Positions 1 through 9,404 of a stretch of DNA of 64,000 nucleotides are shown here, in pieces (within the stretch, counting starts at the first letter, position 1; the number at the start of each line of letters is the position of its first letter). The notes beneath the pieces are model-generated. The model made no database searches and was not told the DNA's origin. It saw nothing but the letters and a program-made list of their open reading frames with translations. The stretch covers positions 1 through 64,000 of the forward strand of contig NZ_JOCA01000013.1 of NCBI RefSeq assembly GCF_000718785.1, read 5' to 3'. This stretch comes from Streptomyces sp. NRRL WC-3626. GTDB taxonomy: Bacteria > Actinomycetota > Actinomycetes > Streptomycetales > Streptomycetaceae. The translations under genes were made by a program, and so were the position numbers.

Positions 1-50
1 ACGGCACCCCGTAAGCGCCGGGGCTGCGCGACATCCCCCCGGCACGCACC
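1..50 (+). repeat. Dispersed intergenic repeat, copy cut by the window edge
   Basis: The first 50 bases match the distal half of an element found again at about 32041-32090 and 36921-36965. The shared blocks are ACGGCACCCC, then GCGCCGGG, then CTGCGCGACATCCCCC. The proximal half lies outside the window. It is non-coding and looks like a Streptomyces intergenic repeat. Confidence 0.6.
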
Positions 51-100
51 CACACCGCCCACCAGTGCACAGCGGGGGTGGGTTCACTCGCCGGCGTTTG

Positions 101-160
101 CCGGGTGCCGCTGCGCCCACCCGTGCCGCCCCAGCGGCACGACTGCCCGCAGCTGCGGCG
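101..160 (-). repeat. Dispersed intergenic repeat, inverted copy
   Basis: Read on the minus strand this stretch gives GCGGGCAGTCGTGCCG, a near repeat GGGGCGGCACGGGTGGGCGC, then GCGGCACCCGG. It is the proximal half of the same element seen at 32009 and 36885. It faces the truncated copy at the window edge, so two halves of one element lie head to head upstream of the first gene. Confidence 0.55.
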
Positions 161-262
161 ACGGAAGCAGAGCGGCTGGCGGCGGCGGAAATGGCGTGCA
201 GCCGTGCGGCCGGCCGCAGCCGCGGCGGGGTGGGGGTGACCAACCGGCTGACTGGTCGTTCT

Positions 263-2137
263 ATGGGCGTGCAGTCACAGGATGTCGTCCCGCCCTCCTC
301 TGCCGTGGACGTCGAGCAGGCCGAGGCCGCGCTCGTCGAGCACTACCCGCGGCTCGTCCGGCTCGCCTACCTGGTGCTGCCGCCCGGCAGGGGCCGGAGC
401 AGGCGGGTGCTCACCGCGCACGCCCTGGTCCAGCGGGCGCTGCCCCGCGGCCGTGTCCCCGCCCCGCTGATCCCCGCGCAGTCGGCGGTCCGTGACGGGG
501 GCCCCGGCTACACACTGGTCCGCCTCCAGGTGCTCCGTGCGGCACTGAGGAGCGGCAGGCGCCTGCCCCCGCCGCTCCCCCAGGTATGGGGCCTGAAGCT
601 GTTCCCCCGCTCGGGCGGCGCCGACGAACTCGCGCTGGACCAGCGCCTGTCCGCCCTGACCGGCCCGGCCCGCGCCGCCCATGCCCTGCGCGGTCTGGAA
701 CGCCTGCCGGACGGTGACGTACGCGAGGTCCTCACCGCCGCCGGCGTCACCGACGTGGACGCCGCGCTGGCGGAGGCCGACCGGCTCCCGGACCCGTACC
801 GCCTGCTCGACTCCCCCGAGTTCGACCCCTGCTCCCTGCAGGCCCGCCCGACCGACCTGCTGCGCCGCCGCCGTCATCTGAAGGCCGCGCTGGTCGGCGC
901 GGCGGCCCTGACCGTGTGCGGGGCCCTGCTCGCACTGCCCGGCGACGGCTGGGGCCCCGACGGCGCGGCAGCGCCCCCGTACGCGCGGAACCCGGCCGCA
1001 CAGGCCGCGCTGGACCCGGGGAAGCTGACCCGGGTCTCCCCCACGGCGTGGAAGACCTCGGCCCGCACCGACTTCTCCGTGTGGCCGGCCCGCGGCGACC
1101 GCACCGGCGACCGTGCCCTGCTGCGCCGCGCCCTCACCGTCTGGGCCCGCCCCGGGGACGGCGTCCGGGTGTCGGCGACCCCGGGCACCGCGCGGGGCGG
1201 CCCCGCCGGACCGCCACAGCTCCTCTACGCGGGAACGGTCGACACGGCACACGTGGTGGTCCTGTACGACGGTCTGCGCATCGCCCGGTACGCCGAACCG
1301 AGGGGCGGCACCCGGGGCGCAGCGCTCGACTTCGCCCGCGTCGACGGCGCCGGCCGGGCGGGCTCCGGTGCGGTGGTGCTGAGCCGGGCCGACGGCAACG
1401 TCCGCTATCTGCTGGCCCCCTGGGTGCGGGAGGCGGGCGAGCGGGATCTGCGGGAGCCCGGCTCGGGCGCGATGGCGCTGCCGCTCACGGACGGCGTGAC
1501 CTCTCCCCTGGCCGGTCCCGCCCCGAAGCCGGGACCGTGCACGTCGTGGAACGTGCTGGAGCTGACCGACGGCACCGGCACCCGCCTGGTGACCGACCTC
1601 GGCGAACTGGTCCCGGCCCGTCTGACCGCCGGACGCCCCGGCGGGACACGGGAGGCGTCCGGGGCGAAGGCCCTGCGCACCTGGGCGCCGTACGCCTGCT
1701 CGCTGAGCGCGTTGCGTTCGGCCGGCGTGCGGAGTGTGAACGCCTGGGAGTTCGCCGGGCAGCCGCTGCCCGAGGGTGGCGGTGAGGCGGCCTGGGTGTG
1801 CACCCGGGCCGAGACCTGGCGGGGCGGCGGCGCGCGGGTGCTGGCGCAGTTCCACACACCGGGCGGGCGGTTCGGGGCGGTGGCGGCGAAGGCCCAGGAC
1901 GTACCGGCGTGCGGGGAGCGGGAGCCGCGCGTGCTCGCCGGGGTGCTGTGGAAGTCCGAGAACGGCCACTGGTATCTGCTGGCCGCGGGCAGCCCCGACA
2001 CCAGGTCCATCCGGGCGGCCGGCGGTGTCGAGGGGTCCTCGAAGGGCCCGCTGCTGACCGTCCGCGCGAGGAACGGCGTCCAGGCGGATCTCAAGGGCAC
2101 GCGGGAGAACGGGCGGACGATCACCGGACTGCGCTGA
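263..2137 (+). CDS. Conserved hypothetical protein with one membrane anchor
   Basis: A 624-residue protein of unknown function. The N-terminal 190 residues (EALVEHYPRLVRLAYLVLP and the helical stretch after it) loosely resemble the helical part of SigE-type sigma factors, without a clear DNA-binding region. One hydrophobic segment at about residues 205-225 (ALVGAAALTVCGALLAL) follows a run of arginines, so the C-terminal two thirds are probably extracytoplasmic. Four or more cysteines in the C-terminal part (CTSW, PYACS, WVCTR, VPACGE) could form disulfides there. The ATG at 263 lacks a good ribosome binding site. An in-frame GTG at 236 is the alternative. Frames upstream of that run into the dispersed repeat. 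Function is not assigned. Confidence 0.75.
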   Translation: MGVQSQDVVPPSSAVDVEQAEAALVEHYPRLVRLAYLVLPPGRGRSRRVLTAHALVQRALPRGRVPAPLIPAQSAVRDGGPGYTLVRLQVLRAALRSGRRLPPPLPQVWGLKLFPRSGGADELALDQRLSALTGPARAAHALRGLERLPDGDVREVLTAAGVTDVDAALAEADRLPDPYRLLDSPEFDPCSLQARPTDLLRRRRHLKAALVGAAALTVCGALLALPGDGWGPDGAAAPPYARNPAAQAALDPGKLTRVSPTAWKTSARTDFSVWPARGDRTGDRALLRRALTVWARPGDGVRVSATPGTARGGPAGPPQLLYAGTVDTAHVVVLYDGLRIARYAEPRGGTRGAALDFARVDGAGRAGSGAVVLSRADGNVRYLLAPWVREAGERDLREPGSGAMALPLTDGVTSPLAGPAPKPGPCTSWNVLELTDGTGTRLVTDLGELVPARLTAGRPGGTREASGAKALRTWAPYACSLSALRSAGVRSVNAWEFAGQPLPEGGGEAAWVCTRAETWRGGGARVLAQFHTPGGRFGAVAAKAQDVPACGEREPRVLAGVLWKSENGHWYLLAAGSPDTRSIRAAGGVEGSSKGPLLTVRARNGVQADLKGTRENGRTITGLR

Positions 2138-2141
2138 GCCG

Positions 2142-2202
2142 CGTGAACACCGCCGCCCGGTCCGGACCGTTCACGGCCGGAATCGATCGGTAAGGTGTTC
2201 GT
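2142..2202 (+). promoter_or_regulatory. Promoter and inverted repeats before the TetR gene
   Basis: CGTGAAC (2142-2148) and GTTCACG (2169-2175) form an inverted repeat. It overlaps the 12-bp palindrome CGGTCCGGACCG (2158-2169). A -10-like TAAGGT (2191-2196) ends six bases before the ATG, which suggests a leaderless transcript. The repeats are a candidate TetR operator or a terminator hairpin for the upstream gene. Confidence 0.4.
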
Positions 2203-2925
2203 ATGACGAGCGGGGAACGGCGCAGAATGGGAGTGGAGGAACGGCGGCAGCAGTTGATCGGCGTGGCCCTCGAACTGTTCAGCCGGCGCTCCCCCGACGA
2301 GGTCTCCATCGACGAGATAGCGGCGCGCGCGGGCATCTCCCGCCCGCTGGTCTATCACTACTTCCCCGGCAAACTCAGCCTGTACGAGGCCGCGTTGCGG
2401 CGTGCGGCCGATGATCTGGCGTCCCGGTTCACGGAGCCGCAGGAGGGCCCGCTGGGGTCGCGGCTGCGCCGGGTGATGGCCCGCTTCTTCGACTTCGTCG
2501 ACGAGCACGGGCCGGGTTTCGCCGCGCTGATGCGGGGTGGTCCGGCGGTGTCCGCGGGCGGCGCCCGCTCGATGAGCGCGGTGTCCACCACCCACGCGCT
2601 GATCGACTCCGTACGGCAGGTCGCCTGTGACCAGATGTTGTCGCACATGGGCGTGGTCGGTCCCGCTCCGGTGCGCCTCGAACTGGTCGTACGGTCCTGG
2701 ATCTCGCTCGTCGAGTCGACGGCGCTGATCTGGCTGGACGGGCGGCGCATCCCGCGCGCCGAACTGGAGGCGCAGCTGGTGCAGGACTTCGCCGCGCTGG
2801 CCGCCGTGGCCGCCGCCCGCGACGAGGAACTGGCCGCGCTGCTCCGCGATCTCGTCAAGGGCGAGCCGGGCGACGGACCGTTCACCGACCTCGCCACCCG
2901 GCTCATCGCGCTGGCGTCGCCGTGA
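2203..2925 (+). CDS. TetR family transcriptional regulator
   Basis: A 240-residue one-component repressor-type protein. The N-terminal helix-turn-helix is plain: RRQQLIGVALELFSRR, then SIDEIAARAGISR, then LVYHYFPGK ending at about residue 65. This is the standard TetR_N layout. The C-terminal 170 residues form the ligand and dimerisation part and do not identify a ligand. Its stop overlaps the start of the next gene by four bases (GTGA), so the two are probably co-transcribed and coupled. Family assignment is firm; the target is unknown. The inverted repeats just upstream suggest autoregulation. Confidence 0.9.
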   Translation: MTSGERRRMGVEERRQQLIGVALELFSRRSPDEVSIDEIAARAGISRPLVYHYFPGKLSLYEAALRRAADDLASRFTEPQEGPLGSRLRRVMARFFDFVDEHGPGFAALMRGGPAVSAGGARSMSAVSTTHALIDSVRQVACDQMLSHMGVVGPAPVRLELVVRSWISLVESTALIWLDGRRIPRAELEAQLVQDFAALAAVAAARDEELAALLRDLVKGEPGDGPFTDLATRLIALASP

Positions 2926-3371
2926 GCGCCGTGACGACGTGGGGTCTGGTCGTCGAGTCGACCGTGGGCACCGGCGAGCGCAAGCACACGGAGGCCCAGG
3001 TGGTGGCGCACGTCGAGGGGACGCGGGAGGAGGCGCTCGCGGAGCTGGAGCGGCGGGCGCGCGCCCATGTGCCCGCCCATCCGCTGAGCCACCGGCGCCG
3101 TCGCCTCCTCAGGGACGGCGACGGGTTCCTCCTGGTCGTCGACGGGGCGTGGCGCTCGTTCCTCACCCGGTTCACGGTGGCGGAACTGCTGGAGGACTCC
3201 GCGGCGCCCGCCGCACCGGAACCCGTCGGCCGGACGCCGTCCGAGCCGGAACCCGTCGCCGAGGCAGTGCCGCCCGCCTCTCCTCGCCCTTCGGCGGAGC
3301 AGCCGGCCGAGCGGGACGAGGACGGGGTGCCGGTGCTGCCGTCGTGGCTGGGGCGCCGCGACCTGTCGTGA
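2922..3371 (+). CDS. Hypothetical protein, coupled to the TetR gene
   Basis: A 149-residue protein starting at a GTG inside the TetR stop (GTGA overlap). The N-terminal 95 residues look folded (TTWGLVVESTVGTGERKHTEAQVVAHVEG at the start, then FLLVVDGAWRSFLTRFTVAELL). The remaining 50 residues are a Pro, Glu and Ala-rich linker (EPVGRTPSEPEPVAEAVPP) and a short tail, VPVLPSWLGRRDL. No signal peptide or membrane segment is seen. It resembles small conserved Streptomyces proteins found beside TetR regulators. No function is inferred. Confidence 0.75.
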   Translation: MSAVTTWGLVVESTVGTGERKHTEAQVVAHVEGTREEALAELERRARAHVPAHPLSHRRRRLLRDGDGFLLVVDGAWRSFLTRFTVAELLEDSAAPAAPEPVGRTPSEPEPVAEAVPPASPRPSAEQPAERDEDGVPVLPSWLGRRDLS

Positions 3372-3374
3372 GGC

Positions 3375-3734
3375 CTACTCGCCCTCGGACTTCCGGTAGG
3401 ACGCGTCGAGTTCGCGTACCTCGGCGGAGGCGTGCAGGGTCAGACCCCCGGCCGGCCTCACATACGTCCGCAGCAGTTCGAGCACGGTCTCGGTGAGCCG
3501 GGCCTTGGTGTCGTCGGTGCGGCCGGGCAGCATGGCGATGTGGACATGCACATGGGCGTGTCCGTCGGTGTCCTGGCCGACGACGATGTCCTCGGTCCGC
3601 CGGAACCGGGTCTTGCACGCCGGCTGCTTGGCGGCCGCGATCTCCACGACGGCGGTGTGCAGGTCCCGCGCGAACGCGGGCCGGTCGAAGCCGTCCGCCA
3701 GTCGCCCGGAGTAGTCGACGGTGATCTGCGGCAT
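3375..3734 (-). CDS. Tautomerase superfamily protein, 5-carboxymethyl-2-hydroxymuconate isomerase-like
   Basis: A 119-residue protein that begins Met-Pro-Gln-Ile-Thr-Val-Asp-Tyr. In this superfamily the initiator Met is removed and Pro becomes the catalytic base at residue 1, which fits here. Length and overall pattern (HVHVHIAMLPGRTDDTKARL, ending LTLHASAEVRELDASYRKS) match the CHMI subgroup, which isomerises the homoprotocatechuate ring-cleavage product. No homoprotocatechuate genes lie nearby, so the true substrate is open. The ribosome binding site AGGAGG and the ATG lie in the right arm of a perfect 12-bp hairpin, so translation may be controlled by structure. Confidence 0.8.
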   Translation of the reverse strand: MPQITVDYSGRLADGFDRPAFARDLHTAVVEIAAAKQPACKTRFRRTEDIVVGQDTDGHAHVHVHIAMLPGRTDDTKARLTETVLELLRTYVRPAGGLTLHASAEVRELDASYRKSEGE

Positions 3735-3765
3735 GAGCCCTCCTGTTCTCGGTCAGGAGGGCTCA
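3734..3765 (-). terminator. Perfect hairpin: pulA terminator and leader of the tautomerase gene
   Basis: TGAGCCCTCCTG (3734-3745) and CAGGAGGGCTCA (3754-3765) pair perfectly over 12 bp with an 8-nt loop. Minus-strand transcripts leaving pulA meet it 25 bases after the stop. There is no U-tract, as is common in Streptomyces. The same hairpin contains the Shine-Dalgarno AGGAGG and reaches the first base of the tautomerase start codon. Confidence 0.7.
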
Positions 3766-3789
3766 CACTAGCCGCAGCCTCCTACGGGA

Positions 3790-6700
3790 TCAGCCGCCGG
3801 TGGTGAACACCGCGACCGTGCGGGCCGCGACGGTGAACGTGCCGGACCCCTTCGCGTACGACGACGTCTTCACGACCGCGTCCTTGCCCGCCGCCTGTAC
3901 CGGGTGCAGGCGGTAGCCCGTCCCGGCGAGCGCGGCGACGCGCTGCTCCTGCCTCTGCGGCGTGGCGTTGAAGACCACGACCAGATCGCCGAGCCTCATG
4001 GTGATCACGCCGGGCGTCTCGTCCGTCCCGGAGAGCGGGAAGGAGAGCCGGGACTGCACCTGGGCGGCCGTGCCGAGGGAGAACGCCTTCTCCGTCGTAC
4101 GAATGGACAGCAGGTCCTGGTACGCGGCCGAGGTGCCCTCGATCTGCGGGCAGCCGACCTGGACCGAGCCGAGCAGCGGCTTGGCGTAGGGCCACTTGTC
4201 CTCGTTGTCGGCGGCCGGCGGCAGACCCCGGCCGAAGCCGTTGCCGTCCGCGCAGTTCCAGTGGATGGCGTTGAACCAGTCGCCGCTGTCGTAGGAGTTG
4301 CGGTCCAGGGACTTGGAACGCAGCAGGTCGGTGCCCGCCTGGGAGAGGGCCGGGCCCTGCGAGAGGGCGGCCGTCGCCATGGCGAGGACCTGCATACGGG
4401 CCCGGTCGCCGGCGGACGTGTCCTTCGGCAGCTTGAAGGCGAGCGCGTCGAACAGGGACTCGTTGTCGTGCGCGTCCGCGTAGGCGAGGGCGTCGCCGGG
4501 GGCGGCCGCGTAGCCGGCGGGGGCGCTGTTGTAGTCGACCTGGGAGCCCTTGACCTCCTTGCCGCTGGTGTCGGTGAAGGTGTAGCCGGCCAGGTTGCCG
4601 CTCAGGCCCACCTTGATCAGGTCCTGGTAGTGCAGCAGGCGGGCCTTCTGCTCGGCCTCGGTGCCGTTGTTCCGCGAGGAGTTGGGGTCGGTGTAGAGGC
4701 CGGAGGCGAAGCCCTGCACGCCGGGGTCCTCGTCGAAGGGGCCGCCGCCGCGCACGGCGTCACGGGCCCGGTCGGAGAAGGTGGCGATGCCGGTGCCGGC
4801 CATGTTCTGCTGCGTGGCCTGTTCGAAGCGGGCGTCGTCGGCGATCTCGCCGAAGTTCCAGCCCTCCCCGTACAGGATGATCTTCTTGCCGTCGACGCCG
4901 TCCTTGGCGGGGGTCAGCTCGTCCAGCGCCTTCCTGACGGCGAGGATGTTGGCCTTCGGGTGGTGACCCATGAGGTCGAAGCGGAACCCGTCGACCTTGT
5001 ACTCCTTGGCCCAGGTGACGATCGAGTCGACGACCAGCTTGCCCATCATGGCGTTCTCGGTGGCCGTGCCCGCACAGCAGGTGCTGTTGGCGACCGAGCC
5101 GTCGGCGAGGAGCCGCTGGTAGTAGCCGGGCACGATGCGGTCGAGGACGGAGGTCTTGGCCTGGCCGCTCGCGGCGGTGTGGTTGTAGACGACGTCCATG
5201 ACGACGCGCAGGCCGTCCTCGTTGAGCGCCTTGACCATCTTCCGGAACTCGACGGTGCGTTCGGTGCCGTCGGGGTCGGTGGCGTAGGAGCCCTCGGGGA
5301 CCGTGTAGTGGTAGGGGTCGTAGCCCCAGTTGAAGGCGTCCTTGGCGGCGGCCTTCGCCACGCACTCCTGCTGTTTGTCCGAGTCGGCCGGGTAGGAGGC
5401 GAGGTCGCAGTCGACGGTCGTCCGCCCGGACTTCTTCTCGGGGATGGTGGCGATGTCGAACGCGGGCAGCAGATGCACGTACGAGGTGCCGGCCTCGGCC
5501 AGCTCCCGCAGGTGCTTGCTGCCGTCGCTGTCCTTGTCGGTGAAGGCGAGGTAGGTGCCGGGGTGCCGCGCCGTGCGGTCCGCGATGGAGAAGTCGCGGA
5601 TGTGCAGCTCCTGGATCTGGGCGTCCCTGAGCGGTACGGCCCTGGGCTTGTCGTACGTCGTCCAGTCGCGCGGCTTCAGGGAGCGGTCGGCGAGGTCGAC
5701 GACGAGGCTGCGCTCGGAGTCGGTGGTGAGGGCGACCGAGTAGGGGTCGGTGACCTCGTTGGTGACGATCTCGCGGGTGCCGGGCGCCCACACCGTCACC
5801 TGGTACCGGTACTCCTCGCCCTTCCAGGAGGCCGGTCCGGTGACGGACCAGACGCCGGTGGCGTCGTCGCGGTGCATGCGGACGCTGCGGCCGCCGATCT
5901 CCAGGGAGACGTCGCGCGCGGTCGGCGCCCACACGGAGAGGGTGGGCCGGCCGTGGCGGAACACGGGGCCGAGGTCCGCTGTGGCGGCAGCGGCGTAGAG
6001 GTCGTCGAGTACGCCCGCGATCTGCACGCCGGTCGCGGCGAGCACGGCGCCGTTGGCGGCGTGCTGGGTGGCGACGACCTGCCCGCGCAGGGCCCCGCGC
6101 ACCCGGTCCCGGTCGCGCGGGTCGACGGACCAGGCGGTGCCGTCCTTCAGATGCGGGAACCTCGCCTTCTGGGCGTCGGTGAGGGTCGCGCCGTTCAGCC
6201 GGATCCAGCGCGCGTCCCCGCTGGTCAGTGTCCCGTCCTGCACCTTGACGGAACCGGTGCGGGAGGCGAGGAGCTGGGTGGAGGCGGCGGCTTCGGAGCC
6301 GTCCCAGACGAGGGTGTCCCGGTCGATCCAGACGGCCTTGGAGGTGGTGAGGTCGAGGGCGGCCGCCGAGCCGGCGGGCTGCGGCAGCAGGTACTTCTCC
6401 TGGCCGTTCACCAGCCACACCTCGTGGCCGTTCGCCTTGAGGTCGAGCGACTGGTCGGTGGGGAGGTCCTTCTCGTCGCCGTTGTGGAGGATGTAGCTGA
6501 GGCTGGTGGCACCCTCGGTGAGCGGCACCTCGAAGACGGCGCCGTAGGCGTCGGTCCGCACCGGCTTCAGGGGGTTCGACCAGTCGGTGGGGTTCGCGGC
6601 ACCGGTCCAGGTGTGCAGGCCCCAGCCGTCGTAGTTCCCGTCGGCGCGGTGGTAGTGGAGTACGGCCTTGGTGGTGTCCTGGGCCGGGTGGTCGGGCCGC

Positions 6701-9228
6701 TCGGTGGTGACCGTCTCCTTGCCCTGCTCGATCCAGACCTCACCGGTCCGGGTGAGGTCGATCGTGCGGTCGGTGGAGACGTCCTTGTTCCCGTCCTTGT
6801 CGATGACGAGGAAGGCGACGTCGGAGGCGCCCGGCTTCAGCTTGACGTAGGCGAAGGCGCCGTAGGCGTCGCGGCCGGTGAAGGGGTGGCTGGCCGGCCA
6901 CTCGGTGGCCTCGCCGTCGGCGAGGTCGCCCCAGGCGTACAGGCCCCAGTCGTCGTAGTCGCCGTCCGTGCGCTTGTAGTGGACGATCGCGTAGTCGCGG
7001 GAGGCGGCGGTGGGCGGCTCCTCGGCCGGCGGGGTGCCGGTGGTGGAGGCGGCGAGGGCGCTCGCGGTACGCCCGGCCGAGTCGATCACGACGGCCTTGT
7101 AGCGCAGGGCGGTACCGGCGGGGACGTCCTCGCCGATGGTGTGGGTGACCTGGTAGGGGGCGTGGTCGGCGGAGCCGAGGGTGTGCCATGCGCCGTTGCC
7201 GGTCTGGGCGGCGAAGACGACCCGGTTGAGCCGGCCGCCGTCGACGCCCGCGGTGACCTCGACGGTGCCGGTGGCGCCCGCCTCGGGGGCCTGGAGGGTG
7301 ATCGTGGGCTTGGCGGCCGGCTTGGCGAGCGGGCCGGATGCCCTGAGGACGATCGCGGAGCCCGCCGGGACGGTGACGGTGATCTTCTGGTCGGCGTCGC
7401 TGGTCACGGAGGCGTCGGTGCCGTAGAGGCCCTTGAACGTCATCCGGGCGGAGCCGGTCGCGAAGGTGGCCTTCCGCGCCTCGCCGGAGTTGTTGAAGGC
7501 GACGACGTACTCGGTGGTGTCCTTGCCGGTGCCGGTGCGGGAGAAGGCGTAGACGCCCGCCCCGTCGGCGGCGTACCGCTCCTGCTGGATGCCGTCGGTG
7601 AGGGCCGGGTGGGCCTTGCGGAGCTTCGCGAGAGCACTGATCTGCCGGTAGAGCGGTGCTCGCGTGTCGTAGCCGTCCTCGGCGTGGGTGCGGTCGGTGC
7701 CGATCAGATCGTCGTCGAGGTAGTCGGCGGTGCGGGAGGCGAACAGGGTCTGGCGGGAGTCCTTGTCGCCGCCGGCGCCGGTGAAGCCCTGCTCGTCGCC
7801 GTAGTAGACGACCGGGTTGCCGCGGCTGAGGAACATCAGCTCGTTGGCGAGCATGTCCTTCTTCAGCAGCTCCGCGTCGGACGCCTCCGGGTTGTCCTGG
7901 GTGAGGAACGTGCCGATGCGGCCCATGTCGTGGTTGCCGAGGAAGGTGACCTGCTCATAGGCGTTGGCCTTGTCGGTGGCGTACTTGTAGTCGTCCCCGA
8001 AGACCGAGGCCAGCTTCTGCGCGCTGCCGCCCTGGGAGGCGTACTGCCGTGCCGCCTCCTGGAACGGGAAGTCGAGCGTGGCGTCGAGGCGGCCCCGGGT
8101 GACGTACGGGGCGGTGATGTCCGTGTCGGCGGAGTAGACCTCGCCGAACATGAAGAAGTCGTCCCGGCCCCTCTTGGCCGCGTAGGCGTCCAGGGCGGTG
8201 GCCCACTGGGTCCAGAACTCCATGTTGACGTGCTTCACGGTGTCGATCCGGAAGCCGTCGATGTCGAAGTCCCTGACCCACCGCTGGTAGATCTTCTCCA
8301 TGCCGTCGACGACCTCGGGACGCTCGGTCCACAGGTCGTCGAGGCCGGAGAAGTCTCCGTACTCGGAGGACTCGCCGGCGAAGGTGGAGTCGCCCCGGTT
8401 GTGGTACATGTCCGGGTCGTTGAGCCAGGACGGGACCTTGACCCGCTTCTTCGCGTCCGGCACGACCGGGGTGCGCGGGAAGGAACCGCCGTCCACACGC
8501 GGGAACGGGCGGGAGCCGTCGGCGTGGTCGGCGTCGTCGAAGGGCTCGCCGTCCTTCGTCAGATACGGGAAGGCGCCCTTGGAGAGGTAGCCGTAGGACT
8601 TCTCCTCGTAGTCGACGACGTCGGCGGTGTGGTTGGTGATGACGTCGAAGAAGACCTTCATGCCCTTGTCGTGGGCCTTGTCGATGAGCTTCTCGAGGTC
8701 GTCGTTGGTGCCGAAGTGCGGGTCGACCTGGGTGAAGTCGGTGATCCAGTAGCCGTGGTAGCCGGCGCTCGCGTTCTCCCCCGTGCCCTGCACGGGCTGG
8801 TTCTTGAAGATGGGCGCCATCCAGATGGCGGTGGTGCCGAGCCCCTTGATGTAGTCGAGCCTCTTCGTCAGGCCCTTGAGGTCGCCGCCCTGGTAGAAGC
8901 CCTTGTCGGTGGGGTCGTACCCGGTGGCGAGGCGTGAACCGGTCAGTCCGCCGCGGTCGTTCTTCGTGTCGCCGTTGGCGAAGCGGTCCGGCAGGACGAA
9001 GTAGAACTGCTCGCGGGTCAGATCGTGCCGTGCGGGCGACGAGGCGAGCTTCGCGTCCGAGGGCGGCGCGGGCGGTGTGGCGGCGCGTGCGGCGACCGGC
9101 TGCACGAGGGCCGCGGCGAGCGCGGCCACGGTGACGGCGGCGACGCGCCCGCCCCAAGCGGTGCGGCGCCCCGGGGGCGCGGGCCAGCTGGCATTCAAGG
9201 CAGTGAACTCCTTGCGTGTACGGCTCAT
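3790..9228 (-). CDS. pulA: Secreted alpha-amylase / pullulanase (two GH13 catalytic modules)
   Basis: An 1812-residue exoenzyme that cuts alpha-1,4 and alpha-1,6 bonds in starch and pullulan. A signal peptide occupies about residues 25-50. The first GH13 module has [10 protein letters not shown] (nucleophile Asp, ~325), FMFGEVY (acid Glu, ~360) and FLGNHDMG (~430). Two PUD/CBM41-like modules follow ([16 protein letters not shown] ~750, [16 protein letters not shown] ~860), then a CBM48-like segment ([15 protein letters not shown] ~1100). The second GH13 module is of pullulanase type ([15 protein letters not shown] ~1300, [11 protein letters not shown] ~1410, [10 protein letters not shown] ~1450, ADAHDNESL ~1585). 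The ATG at 9228 has no ribosome binding site. A TTG at 9198 has AAGGAG nine bases upstream and gives a shorter signal peptide, so the mature start may differ. CTTGCAG-type boxes lie upstream. Confidence 0.93.
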   Translation of the reverse strand: MSRTRKEFTALNASWPAPPGRRTAWGGRVAAVTVAALAAALVQPVAARAATPPAPPSDAKLASSPARHDLTREQFYFVLPDRFANGDTKNDRGGLTGSRLATGYDPTDKGFYQGGDLKGLTKRLDYIKGLGTTAIWMAPIFKNQPVQGTGENASAGYHGYWITDFTQVDPHFGTNDDLEKLIDKAHDKGMKVFFDVITNHTADVVDYEEKSYGYLSKGAFPYLTKDGEPFDDADHADGSRPFPRVDGGSFPRTPVVPDAKKRVKVPSWLNDPDMYHNRGDSTFAGESSEYGDFSGLDDLWTERPEVVDGMEKIYQRWVRDFDIDGFRIDTVKHVNMEFWTQWATALDAYAAKRGRDDFFMFGEVYSADTDITAPYVTRGRLDATLDFPFQEAARQYASQGGSAQKLASVFGDDYKYATDKANAYEQVTFLGNHDMGRIGTFLTQDNPEASDAELLKKDMLANELMFLSRGNPVVYYGDEQGFTGAGGDKDSRQTLFASRTADYLDDDLIGTDRTHAEDGYDTRAPLYRQISALAKLRKAHPALTDGIQQERYAADGAGVYAFSRTGTGKDTTEYVVAFNNSGEARKATFATGSARMTFKGLYGTDASVTSDADQKITVTVPAGSAIVLRASGPLAKPAAKPTITLQAPEAGATGTVEVTAGVDGGRLNRVVFAAQTGNGAWHTLGSADHAPYQVTHTIGEDVPAGTALRYKAVVIDSAGRTASALAASTTGTPPAEEPPTAASRDYAIVHYKRTDGDYDDWGLYAWGDLADGEATEWPASHPFTGRDAYGAFAYVKLKPGASDVAFLVIDKDGNKDVSTDRTIDLTRTGEVWIEQGKETVTTERPDHPAQDTTKAVLHYHRADGNYDGWGLHTWTGAANPTDWSNPLKPVRTDAYGAVFEVPLTEGATSLSYILHNGDEKDLPTDQSLDLKANGHEVWLVNGQEKYLLPQPAGSAAALDLTTSKAVWIDRDTLVWDGSEAAASTQLLASRTGSVKVQDGTLTSGDARWIRLNGATLTDAQKARFPHLKDGTAWSVDPRDRDRVRGALRGQVVATQHAANGAVLAATGVQIAGVLDDLYAAAATADLGPVFRHGRPTLSVWAPTARDVSLEIGGRSVRMHRDDATGVWSVTGPASWKGEEYRYQVTVWAPGTREIVTNEVTDPYSVALTTDSERSLVVDLADRSLKPRDWTTYDKPRAVPLRDAQIQELHIRDFSIADRTARHPGTYLAFTDKDSDGSKHLRELAEAGTSYVHLLPAFDIATIPEKKSGRTTVDCDLASYPADSDKQQECVAKAAAKDAFNWGYDPYHYTVPEGSYATDPDGTERTVEFRKMVKALNEDGLRVVMDVVYNHTAASGQAKTSVLDRIVPGYYQRLLADGSVANSTCCAGTATENAMMGKLVVDSIVTWAKEYKVDGFRFDLMGHHPKANILAVRKALDELTPAKDGVDGKKIILYGEGWNFGEIADDARFEQATQQNMAGTGIATFSDRARDAVRGGGPFDEDPGVQGFASGLYTDPNSSRNNGTEAEQKARLLHYQDLIKVGLSGNLAGYTFTDTSGKEVKGSQVDYNSAPAGYAAAPGDALAYADAHDNESLFDALAFKLPKDTSAGDRARMQVLAMATAALSQGPALSQAGTDLLRSKSLDRNSYDSGDWFNAIHWNCADGNGFGRGLPPAADNEDKWPYAKPLLGSVQVGCPQIEGTSAAYQDLLSIRTTEKAFSLGTAAQVQSRLSFPLSGTDETPGVITMRLGDLVVVFNATPQRQEQRVAALAGTGYRLHPVQAAGKDAVVKTSSYAKGSGTFTVAARTVAVFTTGG

Positions 9229-9309
9229 TCGGGTCCGACCCCACGCCACGGCACGGCCTGTTTCGGCCACGTCACCGGAGCGTCCGCGTGACCGTATCGC
9301 CGTTGAAAG

Positions 9310-9351
9310 CTTTACAGCAAGGGTTGTGAAAGTAACGGTAAGGACTTGCAG
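9310..9351 (-). promoter_or_regulatory. CTTGCAG-type operator boxes upstream of pulA
   Basis: CTTTACAG (9310-9317) and CTTGCAG (9345-9351) lie 80-125 bases before pulA. The CTTGCAG word recurs before the amylase gene and malE, so it is probably a MalR (Reg1/AmlR-type) site. Confidence 0.5.
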
Positions 9352-9356
9352 CACGA

Positions 9357-9399
9357 CGCGGGCCGCGCCGCCGCCCCGTGAACGGCGGCACGGTCCGCG
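9357..9399 (-). terminator. Terminator of the alpha-amylase gene
   Basis: Two 17-base arms (9357-9373 and 9383-9399) pair with one mismatch around a 9-nt loop, five bases past the amylase stop on the minus strand. The stem is nearly pure GC and has no clear U-tract. Confidence 0.65.
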
Positions 9400-9404
9400 G
9401 GTGT

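Noticed and set aside
3904..8937. A 1677-residue open frame on the plus strand across pulA
   Set aside because: It is antisense to a gene with full catalytic motifs and is made of Gly/Val-rich low-complexity sequence, a usual effect of GC-rich codon bias.
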